NCBI RefSeq assembly: GCF_046592965.1
Contig: NZ_JBISBV010000004.1
Location: 124,001-188,000, forward strand
Reading direction: 5' to 3'
Length of the DNA stretch: 64,000 nucleotides
From: Marivita sp046592965
Lineage (GTDB): Bacteria > Pseudomonadota > Alphaproteobacteria > Rhodobacterales > Rhodobacteraceae
In this document: in pieces, positions 33,278 through 41,843 of the stretch
Layout of the letters: each line of letters begins with the position of its first letter
Position numbering within the stretch: position 1 is the first letter of the stretch
Notes under the pieces: generated by a model
Database searches by the model: none
Told to the model about the DNA's origin: nothing
The model's input: the letters and a program-made list of their open reading frames with translations, nothing else
Program-made: the position numbers and the translations under genes

Positions 33278-33308
33278 TTGACGCCAGCCGGGCGAGACCG
33301 CATATAAG
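33278..33308 (+). promoter_or_regulatory. Candidate nfuA promoter
   Basis: TTGACG (33278-33283) and CATATA/TATAAG (33301-33308) are 17-19 bp apart and lie 25 bp before the nfuA start codon, directly after the ICE palindrome. Confidence 0.5.
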
Positions 33309-33332
33309 GATGGCCCATCAGGAGATGTCGTC

Positions 33333-33896
33333 ATGTTCATTCAAACAGAATCCACGCCCAACCCGGCCACGCTCAAGTTCCTGCCCGGTCAGACCGTGCT
33401 TGACATGGGAACAGCCGATTTTCCCTCCGCTGACGGCGCATCGGCGTCGCCACTGGCGTCTCGTCTGTTTGCGATAACGGGCGTCAAAGGCGTGTTCTTC
33501 GGCCATGATTTCGTGACTGTGACCAAGGAAGACGACCGCGATTGGGACCATCTGAAACCGTCGATCCTGGGCGCGATCATGGAGCATTTCCAGTCCGGCG
33601 ATCCGGTCATGGCGGGTGACGCAAAGGCGCCGTCCGGGCACGCGGAGCACACCGGCGAAGATGGCGAAATCGTGAACCAGATCAAAGAGTTGCTTGATAG
33701 CCGCGTCCGCCCTGCCGTGGCACAGGATGGCGGTGACATCACGTTTCACGGTTTTGATCGCGGCGTGGTTTACCTGCACATGCAAGGTGCCTGCGCAGGT
33801 TGCCCGTCCTCCACTTTGACGCTCAAGATGGGGATCGAGAACCTCTTGCGCCACTACATCCCCGAAGTGACCGAGGTCCGCCCGGTTGCCGTCTGA
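33333..33896 (+). CDS. nfuA: Fe-S cluster carrier protein NfuA / NifU-like
   Basis: A 187-residue iron-sulfur scaffold or carrier. The N-terminal Nfu_N domain (MFIQTESTPNPATLKFLPG) is joined to a C-terminal NifU domain (~110-187). The CxxC at 154 and 157 (GACAGCPSSTLT) binds a [4Fe-4S] cluster between two subunits. It heads a short operon with tsaB and rimI, whose start overlaps. The upstream ICE palindrome suggests control by iron through Irr, in line with Irr regulons in Rhodobacterales. Confidence 0.94.
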   Translation: MFIQTESTPNPATLKFLPGQTVLDMGTADFPSADGASASPLASRLFAITGVKGVFFGHDFVTVTKEDDRDWDHLKPSILGAIMEHFQSGDPVMAGDAKAPSGHAEHTGEDGEIVNQIKELLDSRVRPAVAQDGGDITFHGFDRGVVYLHMQGACAGCPSSTLTLKMGIENLLRHYIPEVTEVRPVAV

Positions 33897-34461
33897 CTCT
33901 CTCGTCCTGGCGTTCGACACATCGGCTGCGCATTGCGCAGCCGCTTTGCTATGCGGGAACGAGCTGCTTGCGTGCCAGGTGGAGACACTGGCCAAAGGTC
34001 AGGCGGAACGCTTGATGCCGCTATTGCAGGAAGTGCTGCACGACGCCGGCAAGAACTGGACCGACCTGTCGCGCATCGGCGTGGGGATCGGGCCGGGCAA
34101 CTTCACAGGCATCCGCATTTCGGTTTCAGCCGCGCGCGGACTGGCGCTGGGGCTGGGCATTCCTACCATCGGCGTTTCGACATTCGACGCAATCCATCAT
34201 GTGCACCCCGCAGCCACCGGTGCCGTATCCGCCCCGCGCGATATGCTCTACGTCCAATCAGCCGGCGGCGAGCCTCTTTTATGCGCCGCCGATGCGGTGG
34301 ACTCTCCTGTGTTCCTGGAAGATGCCAAGGCGCTGGTGATCGCGATGGCGCAGTGTGCAGCGAAAGCCGATCCGCAATCGGCGGACCGCCCCAAGCCGCT
34401 TTACATCAAACCCGCCGATGCAGCCCCTGCCCGCAATGCAGCCCCGGTGATCCTGTCGTGA
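33886..34461 (+). CDS. tsaB: tRNA threonylcarbamoyladenosine synthesis protein TsaB
   Basis: A 191-residue ASKHA-fold partner of TsaD and TsaE in making the t6A37 modification of ANN-decoding tRNAs. Landmarks are LVLAFDTSAAHCAAALL, KGQAERLMPLLQEVL and IGVGIGPGNFTGIRISVSAARGLALG. There is no ATG; TTG 33886 overlaps the end of nfuA by 11 bp and has GAGG upstream, so translation is probably coupled. The stop overlaps the GTG start of rimI. Confidence 0.92.
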   Translation: MPSDSLVLAFDTSAAHCAAALLCGNELLACQVETLAKGQAERLMPLLQEVLHDAGKNWTDLSRIGVGIGPGNFTGIRISVSAARGLALGLGIPTIGVSTFDAIHHVHPAATGAVSAPRDMLYVQSAGGEPLLCAADAVDSPVFLEDAKALVIAMAQCAAKADPQSADRPKPLYIKPADAAPARNAAPVILS

Positions 34462-34916
34462 CACCAGAGGCCTTCGCGCGGCTGATGGATCGCGCCTATA
34501 CCCACATGCGCCCTTGGTCGACAGAGGAGGTCGCATCGTCGCTCGCCACGCCTCACACTGTCTTTTTCACCACGACACATGGAGGGCTGATCGCCCGGAT
34601 CGTCGCCGGAGAGTGTGAAATCCTGTCCATCGCAACCGATCCGGTTGCGCAACGCACGGGCGTGGCGACAGGCTTGCTCGACACGCTTCTTCAAGCCGCT
34701 CAAGCGCAGGGCGCAGAGCGCGTTTTTCTGGATGTGGCGCGCAGTAACGCCGCCGCGCGCGCCTTTTATGCGGCGAAGGGATTCGCGCAGGTTGGCGAAC
34801 GCCACGGCTATTACACACTGCGCGATGGTCGAAAAGACGACGCGTTGCTGTTGTCCCGCCCGATTGGCGCCGCAACTCTTCCAACGTCACAAGGGCTTGA
34901 TGCAGAAAGCGGTTGA
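34458..34916 (+). CDS. rimI: RimI-like N-acetyltransferase
   Basis: A 152-residue GNAT protein, placed after tsaB as is usual for the enzyme that acetylates the N-terminus of ribosomal protein S18 or related targets. The acetyl-CoA loop is ATDPVAQRTGVATGLLDTLL (~59-78), and VARSNAAARAFYAAKGFAQVG is typical of RimI. GTG 34458 overlaps the tsaB stop (GTGA). Specificity is inferred from position. Confidence 0.88.
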   Translation: MTPEAFARLMDRAYTHMRPWSTEEVASSLATPHTVFFTTTHGGLIARIVAGECEILSIATDPVAQRTGVATGLLDTLLQAAQAQGAERVFLDVARSNAAARAFYAAKGFAQVGERHGYYTLRDGRKDDALLLSRPIGAATLPTSQGLDAESG

Positions 34917-34942
34917 CCCTCTGCCCCGCCTGCGTCCTAAAT
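34913..34942 (+). promoter_or_regulatory. Candidate promoter of the BMP transporter operon
   Basis: TTGACC (34913-34918) and CTAAAT (34937-34942) with an 18-bp spacer lie about 70 bp before the binding protein start, overlapping the last codons of rimI. It was found by eye. Confidence 0.4.
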
Positions 34943-35012
34943 TGCATCTGATCACCTGATCTTATCAAGCGACGCAATCAAGCCGTCGCGGTCAATACCT
35001 GGGAGCTGCAAG

Positions 35013-36017
35013 ATGACCCTAATGAAAAAACTTTACAGTGCCGCCGCCGCGATGGCGCTGGTCGGTGGCGCGGCAACCGCCGAGCCTGCGCTGATCTACG
35101 ATCTGGGCGGAAAGTTCGACAAATCCTTCAACGAAGCGGCCTATAACGGTGCCAAGCGCTGGGCCGAGGAAACCGGCGAGAAATATCTCGAGATCGAGAT
35201 CCAGTCCGAAGCGCAACGCGAACAGGCGCTGCGCCGTTTCGCGGAATCCGGTGCCAACCCGATCATCACCACCGGTTTTGCCATCGCATCCTCGCTTGAA
35301 GAGGTGGCTCCCGATTATCCCGACACCAAGTTCGTGAACATCGACGGCTTCCTGCCCGAGATTCCGTCGAACGTTCAGATGATCACCTTTCAGGAGCACG
35401 AAGGCTCCTACCTCGTCGGAATGATGGCCGCGATGGCGACCGAGTCCAACACCGTAGGCTTTATCGGTGGCATGGACGTGCCTCTGATCCGCCATTTCGG
35501 CTGCGGCTATGCGCAGGGCGTCAAGGCCGTAAATCCCGACATCAAGGTCATCGCCAACATGACGGGCACCACGCCCGCAGCCTGGAATGACCCGGTGAAA
35601 GGCTCCGAACTGGCCAAGGCGCAGGTCAGCCAGGGCGCTGACGTGATCTATGCAGCCGCTGGCGGCACAGGCGTGGGCGTGCTGCAAACCGCCGCCGACG
35701 AGGGCATTCTGTCCATCGGTGTCGACAGCAACCAGAACCACCTGCATCCGGGCAAGGTTTTGACCTCCATGCTCAAGCGTGTGGACGTGGCCGTCTACGA
35801 CTCGTTGATGGCGGGAGCCGATCTTGAAACCGGCGTTGGCAAGACGCTTGGTCTGGCCGAAGAAGGCGTCAGCGTCGCGGTCGATGACAACAACAAGGAG
35901 CTGGTCACCGACGAGATGATGACCGCTGTGGAAGAGGCCCGTCAGAAGATCATCGACGGTGACATCGAAGTCGTCAGCTATTATGCAAATGACAGCTGCC
36001 CTGCGATCAACTTCTGA
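35013..36017 (+). CDS. BMP family ABC transporter substrate-binding protein
   Basis: A 334-residue periplasmic binding protein of the Bmp/PnrA family, which binds purine nucleosides. A Sec signal peptide (AAAAMALVGGAATAE) without lipobox is followed by PALIYDLGGKFDKSFNEAAYNGAKRW, GFIGGMDVPLIRHFGCGYAQGVK and TSMLKRVDVAVYDSL. ATG 35013 follows GGGAG; ATG 35022 is a second option. It is the first of four genes for one importer. The family is called from sequence; the nucleoside ligand is inferred from the family. Confidence 0.93.
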   Translation: MTLMKKLYSAAAAMALVGGAATAEPALIYDLGGKFDKSFNEAAYNGAKRWAEETGEKYLEIEIQSEAQREQALRRFAESGANPIITTGFAIASSLEEVAPDYPDTKFVNIDGFLPEIPSNVQMITFQEHEGSYLVGMMAAMATESNTVGFIGGMDVPLIRHFGCGYAQGVKAVNPDIKVIANMTGTTPAAWNDPVKGSELAKAQVSQGADVIYAAAGGTGVGVLQTAADEGILSIGVDSNQNHLHPGKVLTSMLKRVDVAVYDSLMAGADLETGVGKTLGLAEEGVSVAVDDNNKELVTDEMMTAVEEARQKIIDGDIEVVSYYANDSCPAINF

Positions 36018-36044
36018 TCGGGCGCAAGTCTTAGCGTTACAATC

Positions 36045-36068
36045 GGGGCGGCCCGCAAAGGCCGCCCC
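36045..36068 (+). other. Intercistronic hairpin after the BMP gene
   Basis: GGGGCGGCC (36045-36053) pairs with GGCCGCCCC (36060-36068) around CGCAAA. No T-tract follows. A hairpin between a binding-protein gene and its transporter genes often stabilises the upstream mRNA or causes partial termination, so that the binding protein is made in excess. Confidence 0.7.
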
Positions 36069-36123
36069 ATCGAGTCAGCCGGGCACAGCAAAAAAGACCC
36101 GGACACAAAATCAGGGATAGGCC

Positions 36124-37929
36124 ATGACCACCGCTGTTGCCTCCGAGACCGAAGCCTCTGCCGCGCCCGATCACCCCGCGATCGAACTCAAAGGCATTTC
36201 CAAGGCCTTTGGTCCGGTACAGGCCAACAAGAACATCTCGATCAGCGTGCGCCCCGGCACGATTCACGGCATCATCGGCGAAAACGGCGCAGGCAAGTCG
36301 ACGCTGATGTCGATCCTGTACGGGTTCTACAAAGCCGATAGCGGCGACATTTTCATCAACGGCAAAAAAACCGACATCCCCGACAGTCAGGCCGCCATCA
36401 AGGCCGGGATCGGCATGGTGTTCCAGCATTTCAAGCTGGTGCAGAACTTCACCGTTCTGGAAAACGTCATCCTCGGTGCCGAAGACGGCGCGTTGCTCCG
36501 CCCCTCGCTCAACAAGGCGCGCGGTGTGTTGAAGCAACTGGCCGAGGAATACGAGTTGAACGTCGATCCCGACGCCATCATCGAAAACCTGAGCGTCGGC
36601 CACCAGCAGCGGGTCGAAATCCTCAAGGCGCTCTACCGGCAGGCGGACATCCTGATCCTGGACGAACCCACCGGCGTGCTCACCCCCGCCGAGGCCGATC
36701 ACCTGTTCCGCATCCTCGACAACCTGCGCGCCGAGGGCAAGACGATCATCCTCATCACCCACAAGCTGCGCGAGATCATGAACGCCACCGACACCGTGTC
36801 GGTGATGCGGCGTGGCGAGATGACGGCGACCGTCAAGACCTCGGAAACCAGCCCCGAACGGCTGGCCGAGATGATGGTGGGCCGCAAGGTGCTGATGCAG
36901 GTCGACAAATCTCCTGCGAAGCCCGGCGAACCGGTGCTCGAAATCGAAAACCTCCGCCGGACTGACGAAAAGGGCGTGGAACGGCTCAAGGGCATCTCGC
37001 TTGAGGTCCGCGCCGGTGAAATCCTTGGCATCGCCGGGGTCGCCGGGAACGGCCAATCCGATCTTCTCGAAGTGCTGGGCGGCTACGCCGACGCCACCGG
37101 CACAATCCGCGTCAACGGTCAGGATCTCGATCTGACGGGCGGCGCCTCTGACGGCCAGTCGCGGCGCGCGCGCGGCATCGCCCATGTGCCCGAAGACCGC
37201 CACCGCGAAGGGCTGATCATGGCGTTCACCGCGTGGGAAAATACGATTTTCGGCTATCACCGCGATCCGGCGCTTCAATCCGGACCGCTGATGAACAACG
37301 CCGCCATCAAGGCCGAGGCCGCCGCCAAGATGGAGCGGTTCGATGTGCGCCCGCCCAACCCCAAACTCGCGGCACGCAATTTTTCCGGCGGCAACCAGCA
37401 AAAGATCGTTCTGGCCCGCGAGATCGAACGCAATCCCGATATCCTGCTGATCGGCCAACCCACCCGCGGCGTCGATATCGGCGCGATCGAGTTCATCCAT
37501 CAGCAAATCATCCGCCTGCGCGACGAAGGCAAGGCGATCCTGCTGGTCTCGGTCGAGCTTGACGAGATCTTTGCACTCTCGGACCGCATCGCGGTGATGT
37601 TCGATGGTCAGATCATGGGCGAACGCCTGCCCTCCGAAACGAACGAGAAGGAACTGGGCCTCTTGATGGCCGGGATCACCGACACCGACCACGCGCACGT
37701 TCCCGACTCGCCGATGGCGCTGTCGGACGGTGATTTGCAAAAGGCAGCGCATGACGAGGCGGAGACGCACGATCCCAGCCTTGCTGCCGAAACAGAGGCC
37801 CTTCCCAAAGCGGCGCAGCCCGCGCCGGCAGACGAGGCGGAAAGCGGCGACGCTGCAAACCCCCTGACGCCACCGGCCCGCTCGACCGACCCGACCCCGC
37901 CCACCGAGGAGACCGACAAGAATGGATAA
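36124..37929 (+). CDS. Nucleoside-type ABC transporter ATPase (two ABC domains) with C-terminal tail
   Basis: A 601-residue double ATPase of the sugar/nucleoside (RbsA-like) class. Domain 1 has Walker A GENGAGKST, signature LSVGHQQRVEIL and Walker B ILILDEPT. Domain 2 has the degenerate Walker A GVAGNGQSD usual in this class and the signature NFSGGNQQKIVL. After ~residue 518 comes an ~80-residue tail rich in Ala, Glu, Asp and Pro (HDEAETHDPSLAAETEALPK and onward), which the family normally lacks. The gene ends 8 bp into the first permease gene. It pairs with the BMP binding protein. Confidence 0.94.
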   Translation: MTTAVASETEASAAPDHPAIELKGISKAFGPVQANKNISISVRPGTIHGIIGENGAGKSTLMSILYGFYKADSGDIFINGKKTDIPDSQAAIKAGIGMVFQHFKLVQNFTVLENVILGAEDGALLRPSLNKARGVLKQLAEEYELNVDPDAIIENLSVGHQQRVEILKALYRQADILILDEPTGVLTPAEADHLFRILDNLRAEGKTIILITHKLREIMNATDTVSVMRRGEMTATVKTSETSPERLAEMMVGRKVLMQVDKSPAKPGEPVLEIENLRRTDEKGVERLKGISLEVRAGEILGIAGVAGNGQSDLLEVLGGYADATGTIRVNGQDLDLTGGASDGQSRRARGIAHVPEDRHREGLIMAFTAWENTIFGYHRDPALQSGPLMNNAAIKAEAAAKMERFDVRPPNPKLAARNFSGGNQQKIVLAREIERNPDILLIGQPTRGVDIGAIEFIHQQIIRLRDEGKAILLVSVELDEIFALSDRIAVMFDGQIMGERLPSETNEKELGLLMAGITDTDHAHVPDSPMALSDGDLQKAAHDEAETHDPSLAAETEALPKAAQPAPADEAESGDAANPLTPPARSTDPTPPTEETDKNG

Positions 37930-39013
37930 GATGCCCGGCTGGGCCGATGCGGTCCTCGTCCCCCTGTTTTCGCTTTTGCTTGCTGCGATCCTGTCCGCAG
38001 TGGTGATCATCGGCATCGGCGAAGACCCGATTGCCGCCTTCAAATTGATGGTCGACGGCGCATTGATGCGATCGTCGGGATGGGGTTACACGCTCTATTA
38101 CGCGACCAATTTCATCTTCACGGGCCTTGCCGTGGCCATCGCCTTTCACGCTCGCCTCTTCAATATCGGCGGCGAAGGTCAGGCAATGATCGGCGGCCTC
38201 GGCGTGGCGCTGTGCTGCCTCTATATCCCGTGGCCCAACTGGTACATCGCACTGATCGGTGCGACAGCGTCGGCGGCGATCTTCGGTGCGCTCTGGGCGC
38301 TGATCCCGGCCTATCTTCAGGCCAAACGCGGCAGCCATATCGTCATCACGACGATCATGTTCAACTTCATCGCCGCGGCCTTTCTGAACTATATCCTCGT
38401 GAACGTGCTCCGCCCCCAGGGCGCGATGGACCCTGCAACCGCACGCTTTCCCGAACCGACCCACCTGCCCACGTTTCAGGACATGTTCTCGACAGCGGCC
38501 GAACCCATGTTCCGCGGCTCGCCCGCCAACGTGTCCTTCTTCATCGCGGTGCTGGCCTGCCTTCTGGTCTGGGTGCTGATCTGGCGCACCCGGCTCGGCT
38601 ATGAAATCCGCGCCTTTGGCGAATCCGAATCCGCCGCCAGATATGCGGGCATCAGCCCGGTCAAGATCACCGTCGTCACCATGCTGATCTCTGGCGGTCT
38701 GGCCGGCATGATGGCCATCAACACCACGATGGGAGAGGCCGAACGCCTTGTGATGAACGCCACCGAAGGGGCCGGATTCATCGGCATCGCGGTCGCGCTG
38801 ATGGGCCGGTCCCATCCGCTTGGCGTGTTTCTGGCGGCGCTTCTGTTCGGCTTTCTCTACCAGGGCGGTGCGGAACTGGCACTTTGGACAAACATCCCGC
38901 GCGAACTGATCGTCGTGATCCAGTCGCTGGTGATTCTCTTTACCGGCGCGCTCGACAACATGGTGCGAATGCCGCTCGAAAAACTCTTTCTCGCCCGCCG
39001 GAGGAAAGCCTGA
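37922..39013 (+). CDS. Nucleoside-type ABC transporter permease, subunit 1
   Basis: A 363-residue BPD_transp_2 permease with about ten hydrophobic segments. Typical stretches are NFIFTGLAVAIAFHARLFNIGGEGQ, RGSHIVITTIMFNFIAAAFLNYIL, and the ATPase-contact loop FGESESAARYAGISPVKITV. It starts MDKMPGWADAV behind GAGGAGACC. Its 3' end overlaps the ATG of the second permease (ATGA). With that partner it forms the heteromeric membrane channel of the importer. Confidence 0.94.
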   Translation: MDKMPGWADAVLVPLFSLLLAAILSAVVIIGIGEDPIAAFKLMVDGALMRSSGWGYTLYYATNFIFTGLAVAIAFHARLFNIGGEGQAMIGGLGVALCCLYIPWPNWYIALIGATASAAIFGALWALIPAYLQAKRGSHIVITTIMFNFIAAAFLNYILVNVLRPQGAMDPATARFPEPTHLPTFQDMFSTAAEPMFRGSPANVSFFIAVLACLLVWVLIWRTRLGYEIRAFGESESAARYAGISPVKITVVTMLISGGLAGMMAINTTMGEAERLVMNATEGAGFIGIAVALMGRSHPLGVFLAALLFGFLYQGGAELALWTNIPRELIVVIQSLVILFTGALDNMVRMPLEKLFLARRRKA

Positions 39014-39978
39014 TGGATTTCGCCACCCTTTTGCAGGTGCTCGACAGCACCGTGCGCCTTGCCACGCCGTTGCTACTGGCCTGTCTCGCCGGGCTCTATT
39101 CCGAACGCGCGGGCATCTTCGACATCGGGCTTGAGGGCAAGATGCTTGCCGCCGCCTTCTTCTCCGCCGCAATTGCGTCGATCACCGGCGATGTCTGGAT
39201 CGGCCTTGCAGCAGGCATCGCCGCATCTCTTGCGCTCTCCATCGTGCACGGGCTGGCCTCCATCACCTTTCGCGGCAACCAGCTGATTTCCGGCGTGGCG
39301 ATTAACTTCCTTGCGGCGGGTCTTACCGTTCTCATCGCACAGGACTGGTTCAGCCAAGGGGGCCGCACCCCGTCGCTCATCGGCGCAGGCCGGTTCGAGG
39401 CGATTATTCTGCCCGGCGCGAACGCCCTCTCGGGGATTCCCATCCTTGGCCCGATCTATGCCGAATTGATCTCCGGTCACTCGATCCTCGTCTATGTCGC
39501 CTTCGCGATGGTGCCGTTGACCTGGTGGGTTCTCTATCGCACCCGCTTCGGCCTGCGCCTCCGCGCCGTTGGCGAAGCCCCCGAAGCGGTCGACACGGCC
39601 GGCGTCTCGGTGATCGGTCTGCGCTATGTCGCGGTTGGCATCTGCGGCGTGCTGTGCGGCATTGCAGGCGCCTATCTCGCCACCGCGCTGCAAGCTGGCT
39701 TTGTGAAAGACATGACCGCCGGGCGCGGCTTCATCGCACTGGCCGCCCTGATATTCGCCAAGTGGCGTCCCTGGTACGCGCTTTACGCCTGCCTCTTGTT
39801 CGGCCTGCTGCAAGCGATCGCCCTGCGTTACCAGAACATCGACCTCGGTGCCTTCACCGTTCCGGTTCAGTTCATGGATGCGTTGCCCTACATTCTGACC
39901 GTGGTGATCCTTGCGGGTTTCGTCGGTAAGGCAATCCCGCCCCGCGCCGGGGGCGAGCCTTACGTGAAAGAGCGCTGA
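39013..39978 (+). CDS. Nucleoside-type ABC transporter permease, subunit 2
   Basis: A 321-residue second BPD_transp_2 permease (MDFATLLQVLDSTVRLATPLL, LYSERAGIFDIGLEGKML, AVGEAPEAVDTAGVSVIGLRY). It is the last gene of the four-gene operon. The start is set by the ATGA overlap with the first permease; longer readings upstream are out of frame with that gene. Intergenic repeat copy B follows immediately. Confidence 0.94.
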   Translation: MDFATLLQVLDSTVRLATPLLLACLAGLYSERAGIFDIGLEGKMLAAAFFSAAIASITGDVWIGLAAGIAASLALSIVHGLASITFRGNQLISGVAINFLAAGLTVLIAQDWFSQGGRTPSLIGAGRFEAIILPGANALSGIPILGPIYAELISGHSILVYVAFAMVPLTWWVLYRTRFGLRLRAVGEAPEAVDTAGVSVIGLRYVAVGICGVLCGIAGAYLATALQAGFVKDMTAGRGFIALAALIFAKWRPWYALYACLLFGLLQAIALRYQNIDLGAFTVPVQFMDALPYILTVVILAGFVGKAIPPRAGGEPYVKER

Positions 39979-39986
39979 TCCCGCGT

Positions 39987-40027
39987 CTTCTCTCCAAAAA
40001 TACTCATTTCGGGGGCCAGTCGCCCCC
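39987..40027 (+). repeat. Intergenic repeat copy B (diverged)
   Basis: CTTCTCTCCAAAAATACTC (39988-40006) is a diverged version of the box, and GGGGGC (40011-40016) pairs with GCCCCC (40022-40027). It begins about 9 bases after the permease stop. It is the least conserved of the five copies but has the same order and orientation. Confidence 0.55.
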
Positions 40028-40092
40028 GTCCTTTTCACCCGCCTGTCATCGGACCGCTTGAAACGGCCTGACAGTTGGGTTTATGGACAACC

Positions 40093-41007
40093 ATGCAAAT
40101 CTACCTCCCCATCGCCGAAGTGTCGGTCAATGCGTTCCTGCTCCTCGGTCTGGGCGGGATGGTCGGTATATTGTCCGGCATGTTCGGCGTCGGCGGCGGG
40201 TTTCTGATGACGCCGCTGTTGTTCTTTATCGGCATCCCCCCGGCCGTCGCCGTTGCCACCGAAGCCAACCAGATCGTCGCATCGTCGTTCTCTGGTGTGC
40301 TCGCGCATCTCAGGCGAAAGACGGTCGATCTCAAGATGGGCACGGTGCTGCTGATCGGCGGCCTTGTCGGTGCGGCACTGGGTGTGGCGCTGTTCAACTA
40401 TCTCAAGAGCCTCGGTCAGGTCGATCTTCTGGTCAAGCTCTGCTACGTCGTCTTCCTTGGCATCATCGGCGGGCTGATGTTCGTCGAAAGCCTGAACGCG
40501 ATCCGCAAGACCAAATCCGGCAAGCCGCCTGCGCGCAAGAAACACAACTGGATTCACGGCCTTCCCTTCAAGATGCGGTTTCGCACATCGGGACTTTATA
40601 TCTCTGTGATCCCGCCGGTGATCGTCGGGGTTCTGGTGGGCATTCTGGCCGCGATCATGGGTGTCGGCGGCGGTTTCATCATGGTACCGGCGATGATCTA
40701 CCTGCTGGGGATGCCGACCAAGGTTGTGGTCGGCACGTCGCTCTTCCAGATCATCTTCGTGACCGCGTTCACCACGCTGCTGCACGCCACGACCAACTAT
40801 ACCGTCGATATGGTGCTCGCGGTCCTGTTGCTGGTCGGAGGCGTGATCGGCGCCCAGGTCGGCACGGTGATCGGAGCCAAGCTTCAGGCCGAACAGTTGC
40901 GTATCCTGCTGGCGATGATGGTGCTGATCGTGTGCGGCAAACTGGCGCTGGACCTCCTGATCCAACCGTCCGAGCTGTTCTCGATCGGCGCGGCGGGGGA
41001 TCACTGA
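40093..41007 (+). CDS. TauE/SafE (TSUP) family anion permease
   Basis: A roughly 304-residue membrane protein of the sulfite/sulfonate exporter family, with two internal repeats of helices: GMVGILSGMFGVGGGFLMTP near the N-terminus and GILAAIMGVGGGFIMVPAMI after the centre. Both carry the GVGGG motif. The central loop (RKTKSGKPPARKKHNWIHG) is cytoplasmic and basic. ATG 40093 is chosen; a TTG at 40075 would add six residues. The stop overlaps the start of the TIGR02186 gene, so the two proteins probably work together. Confidence 0.92.
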   Translation: MQIYLPIAEVSVNAFLLLGLGGMVGILSGMFGVGGGFLMTPLLFFIGIPPAVAVATEANQIVASSFSGVLAHLRRKTVDLKMGTVLLIGGLVGAALGVALFNYLKSLGQVDLLVKLCYVVFLGIIGGLMFVESLNAIRKTKSGKPPARKKHNWIHGLPFKMRFRTSGLYISVIPPVIVGVLVGILAAIMGVGGGFIMVPAMIYLLGMPTKVVVGTSLFQIIFVTAFTTLLHATTNYTVDMVLAVLLLVGGVIGAQVGTVIGAKLQAEQLRILLAMMVLIVCGKLALDLLIQPSELFSIGAAGDH

Positions 41008-41765
41008 TGCGCTGGGTTCTTCTCTTGCTGACCCTGATGGCCGCACCGCTGTCCGCCGAAGAGGTTGTTCTTGGCCTCAGTCGCGAGCAGGTGTCGATCT
41101 CGACCAACTTCGACGGGTCCGAAATCATCCTCTATGGCGCGATCAAGCGCGAGGAACCGATCCCGACCGCAGAACCGTTGCAGGTCATCGTGACGGTCTC
41201 CGGTCCGCTCGTTCCGGTGACGGTCCGGCGAAAGGAACGGCGGTTCGGTATCTGGGTCAATGTCGATGCGGTCGATGTCGATGCCGCGCCCAGCTTTTAT
41301 GCGGTGGCCACATCGGCCCCCTGGGACGAGGTCATCAGCGACACCGAAGACCTGCGCCAGACCATTTCCATCCCCCGGGCGATCCGCTCGGTCGGAGCAC
41401 CGATGTCGGTCGAAAGACCACAGGTGTTCTCCGACGCGCTGGTCCGTATCCGCACCGCAAATGGTCTCTACGCGCTGGATGAAGGCGGTGTCGATCTGCG
41501 CGATTCAACGCTGTTCAATACCGAAATCGACATGCCGGCAAACCTGACCGAAGGTGACTACGCCATCCGCGTCTTTCTCACCCGCGGTGGCAGTGTGGTG
41601 TCCACCTATGAAACCAGCATCGACGTCAGCAAGGTCGGCATGGAGCGCTGGTTGTTCGAACTGTCGCGCGAACAGCCGCTGATGTACGGCCTGCTCTCGC
41701 TTGCGATCGCCATCGCCGCCGGCTGGGGCGCGTCCGCTGCATTCCGCATGTTGCGCTCGGGCTAA
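41007..41765 (+). CDS. TIGR02186 family exported/membrane protein
   Basis: A 252-residue protein. It has a Sec signal peptide (MRWVLLLLTLMAAPLSAEE), a soluble extracytoplasmic domain starting VVLGLSREQVSISTNFDGSEI, and a C-terminal membrane helix (QPLMYGLLSLAIAIAAGWGASAAF). It matches the conserved alphaproteobacterial family TIGR02186, function unknown. Its ATG overlaps the stop of the TSUP permease gene; a role as an accessory subunit of that permease is an inference from this coupling. Intergenic repeat copy C follows the stop. Confidence 0.82.
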   Translation: MRWVLLLLTLMAAPLSAEEVVLGLSREQVSISTNFDGSEIILYGAIKREEPIPTAEPLQVIVTVSGPLVPVTVRRKERRFGIWVNVDAVDVDAAPSFYAVATSAPWDEVISDTEDLRQTISIPRAIRSVGAPMSVERPQVFSDALVRIRTANGLYALDEGGVDLRDSTLFNTEIDMPANLTEGDYAIRVFLTRGGSVVSTYETSIDVSKVGMERWLFELSREQPLMYGLLSLAIAIAAGWGASAAFRMLRSG

Positions 41766-41782
41766 ACCCTCTCCCGCAGACA

Positions 41783-41826
41783 GGCTTCTTTGGGCTCAAA
41801 ATACCTCCGCCCGAGGCTCCGGCATC
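41783..41826 (+). repeat. Intergenic repeat copy C
   Basis: GGCTTCTTTGGGCTCAAAA (41783-41801) plus TACCTC is the full-length box. The following hairpin is short here (CCTC 41804-41807 with GAGG 41813-41816). It lies between the convergent TIGR02186 and uvrC genes. Confidence 0.75.
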
Positions 41827-41843
41827 GGCCCCGCTCGCCGCGA

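Noticed and set aside
36037..38043. A 668-codon minus-strand frame opposite the nucleoside ABC ATPase
   Set aside because: Same cause: the plus-strand ATPase motifs are complete, and the antisense product is Gly/Arg/His-rich without domains.
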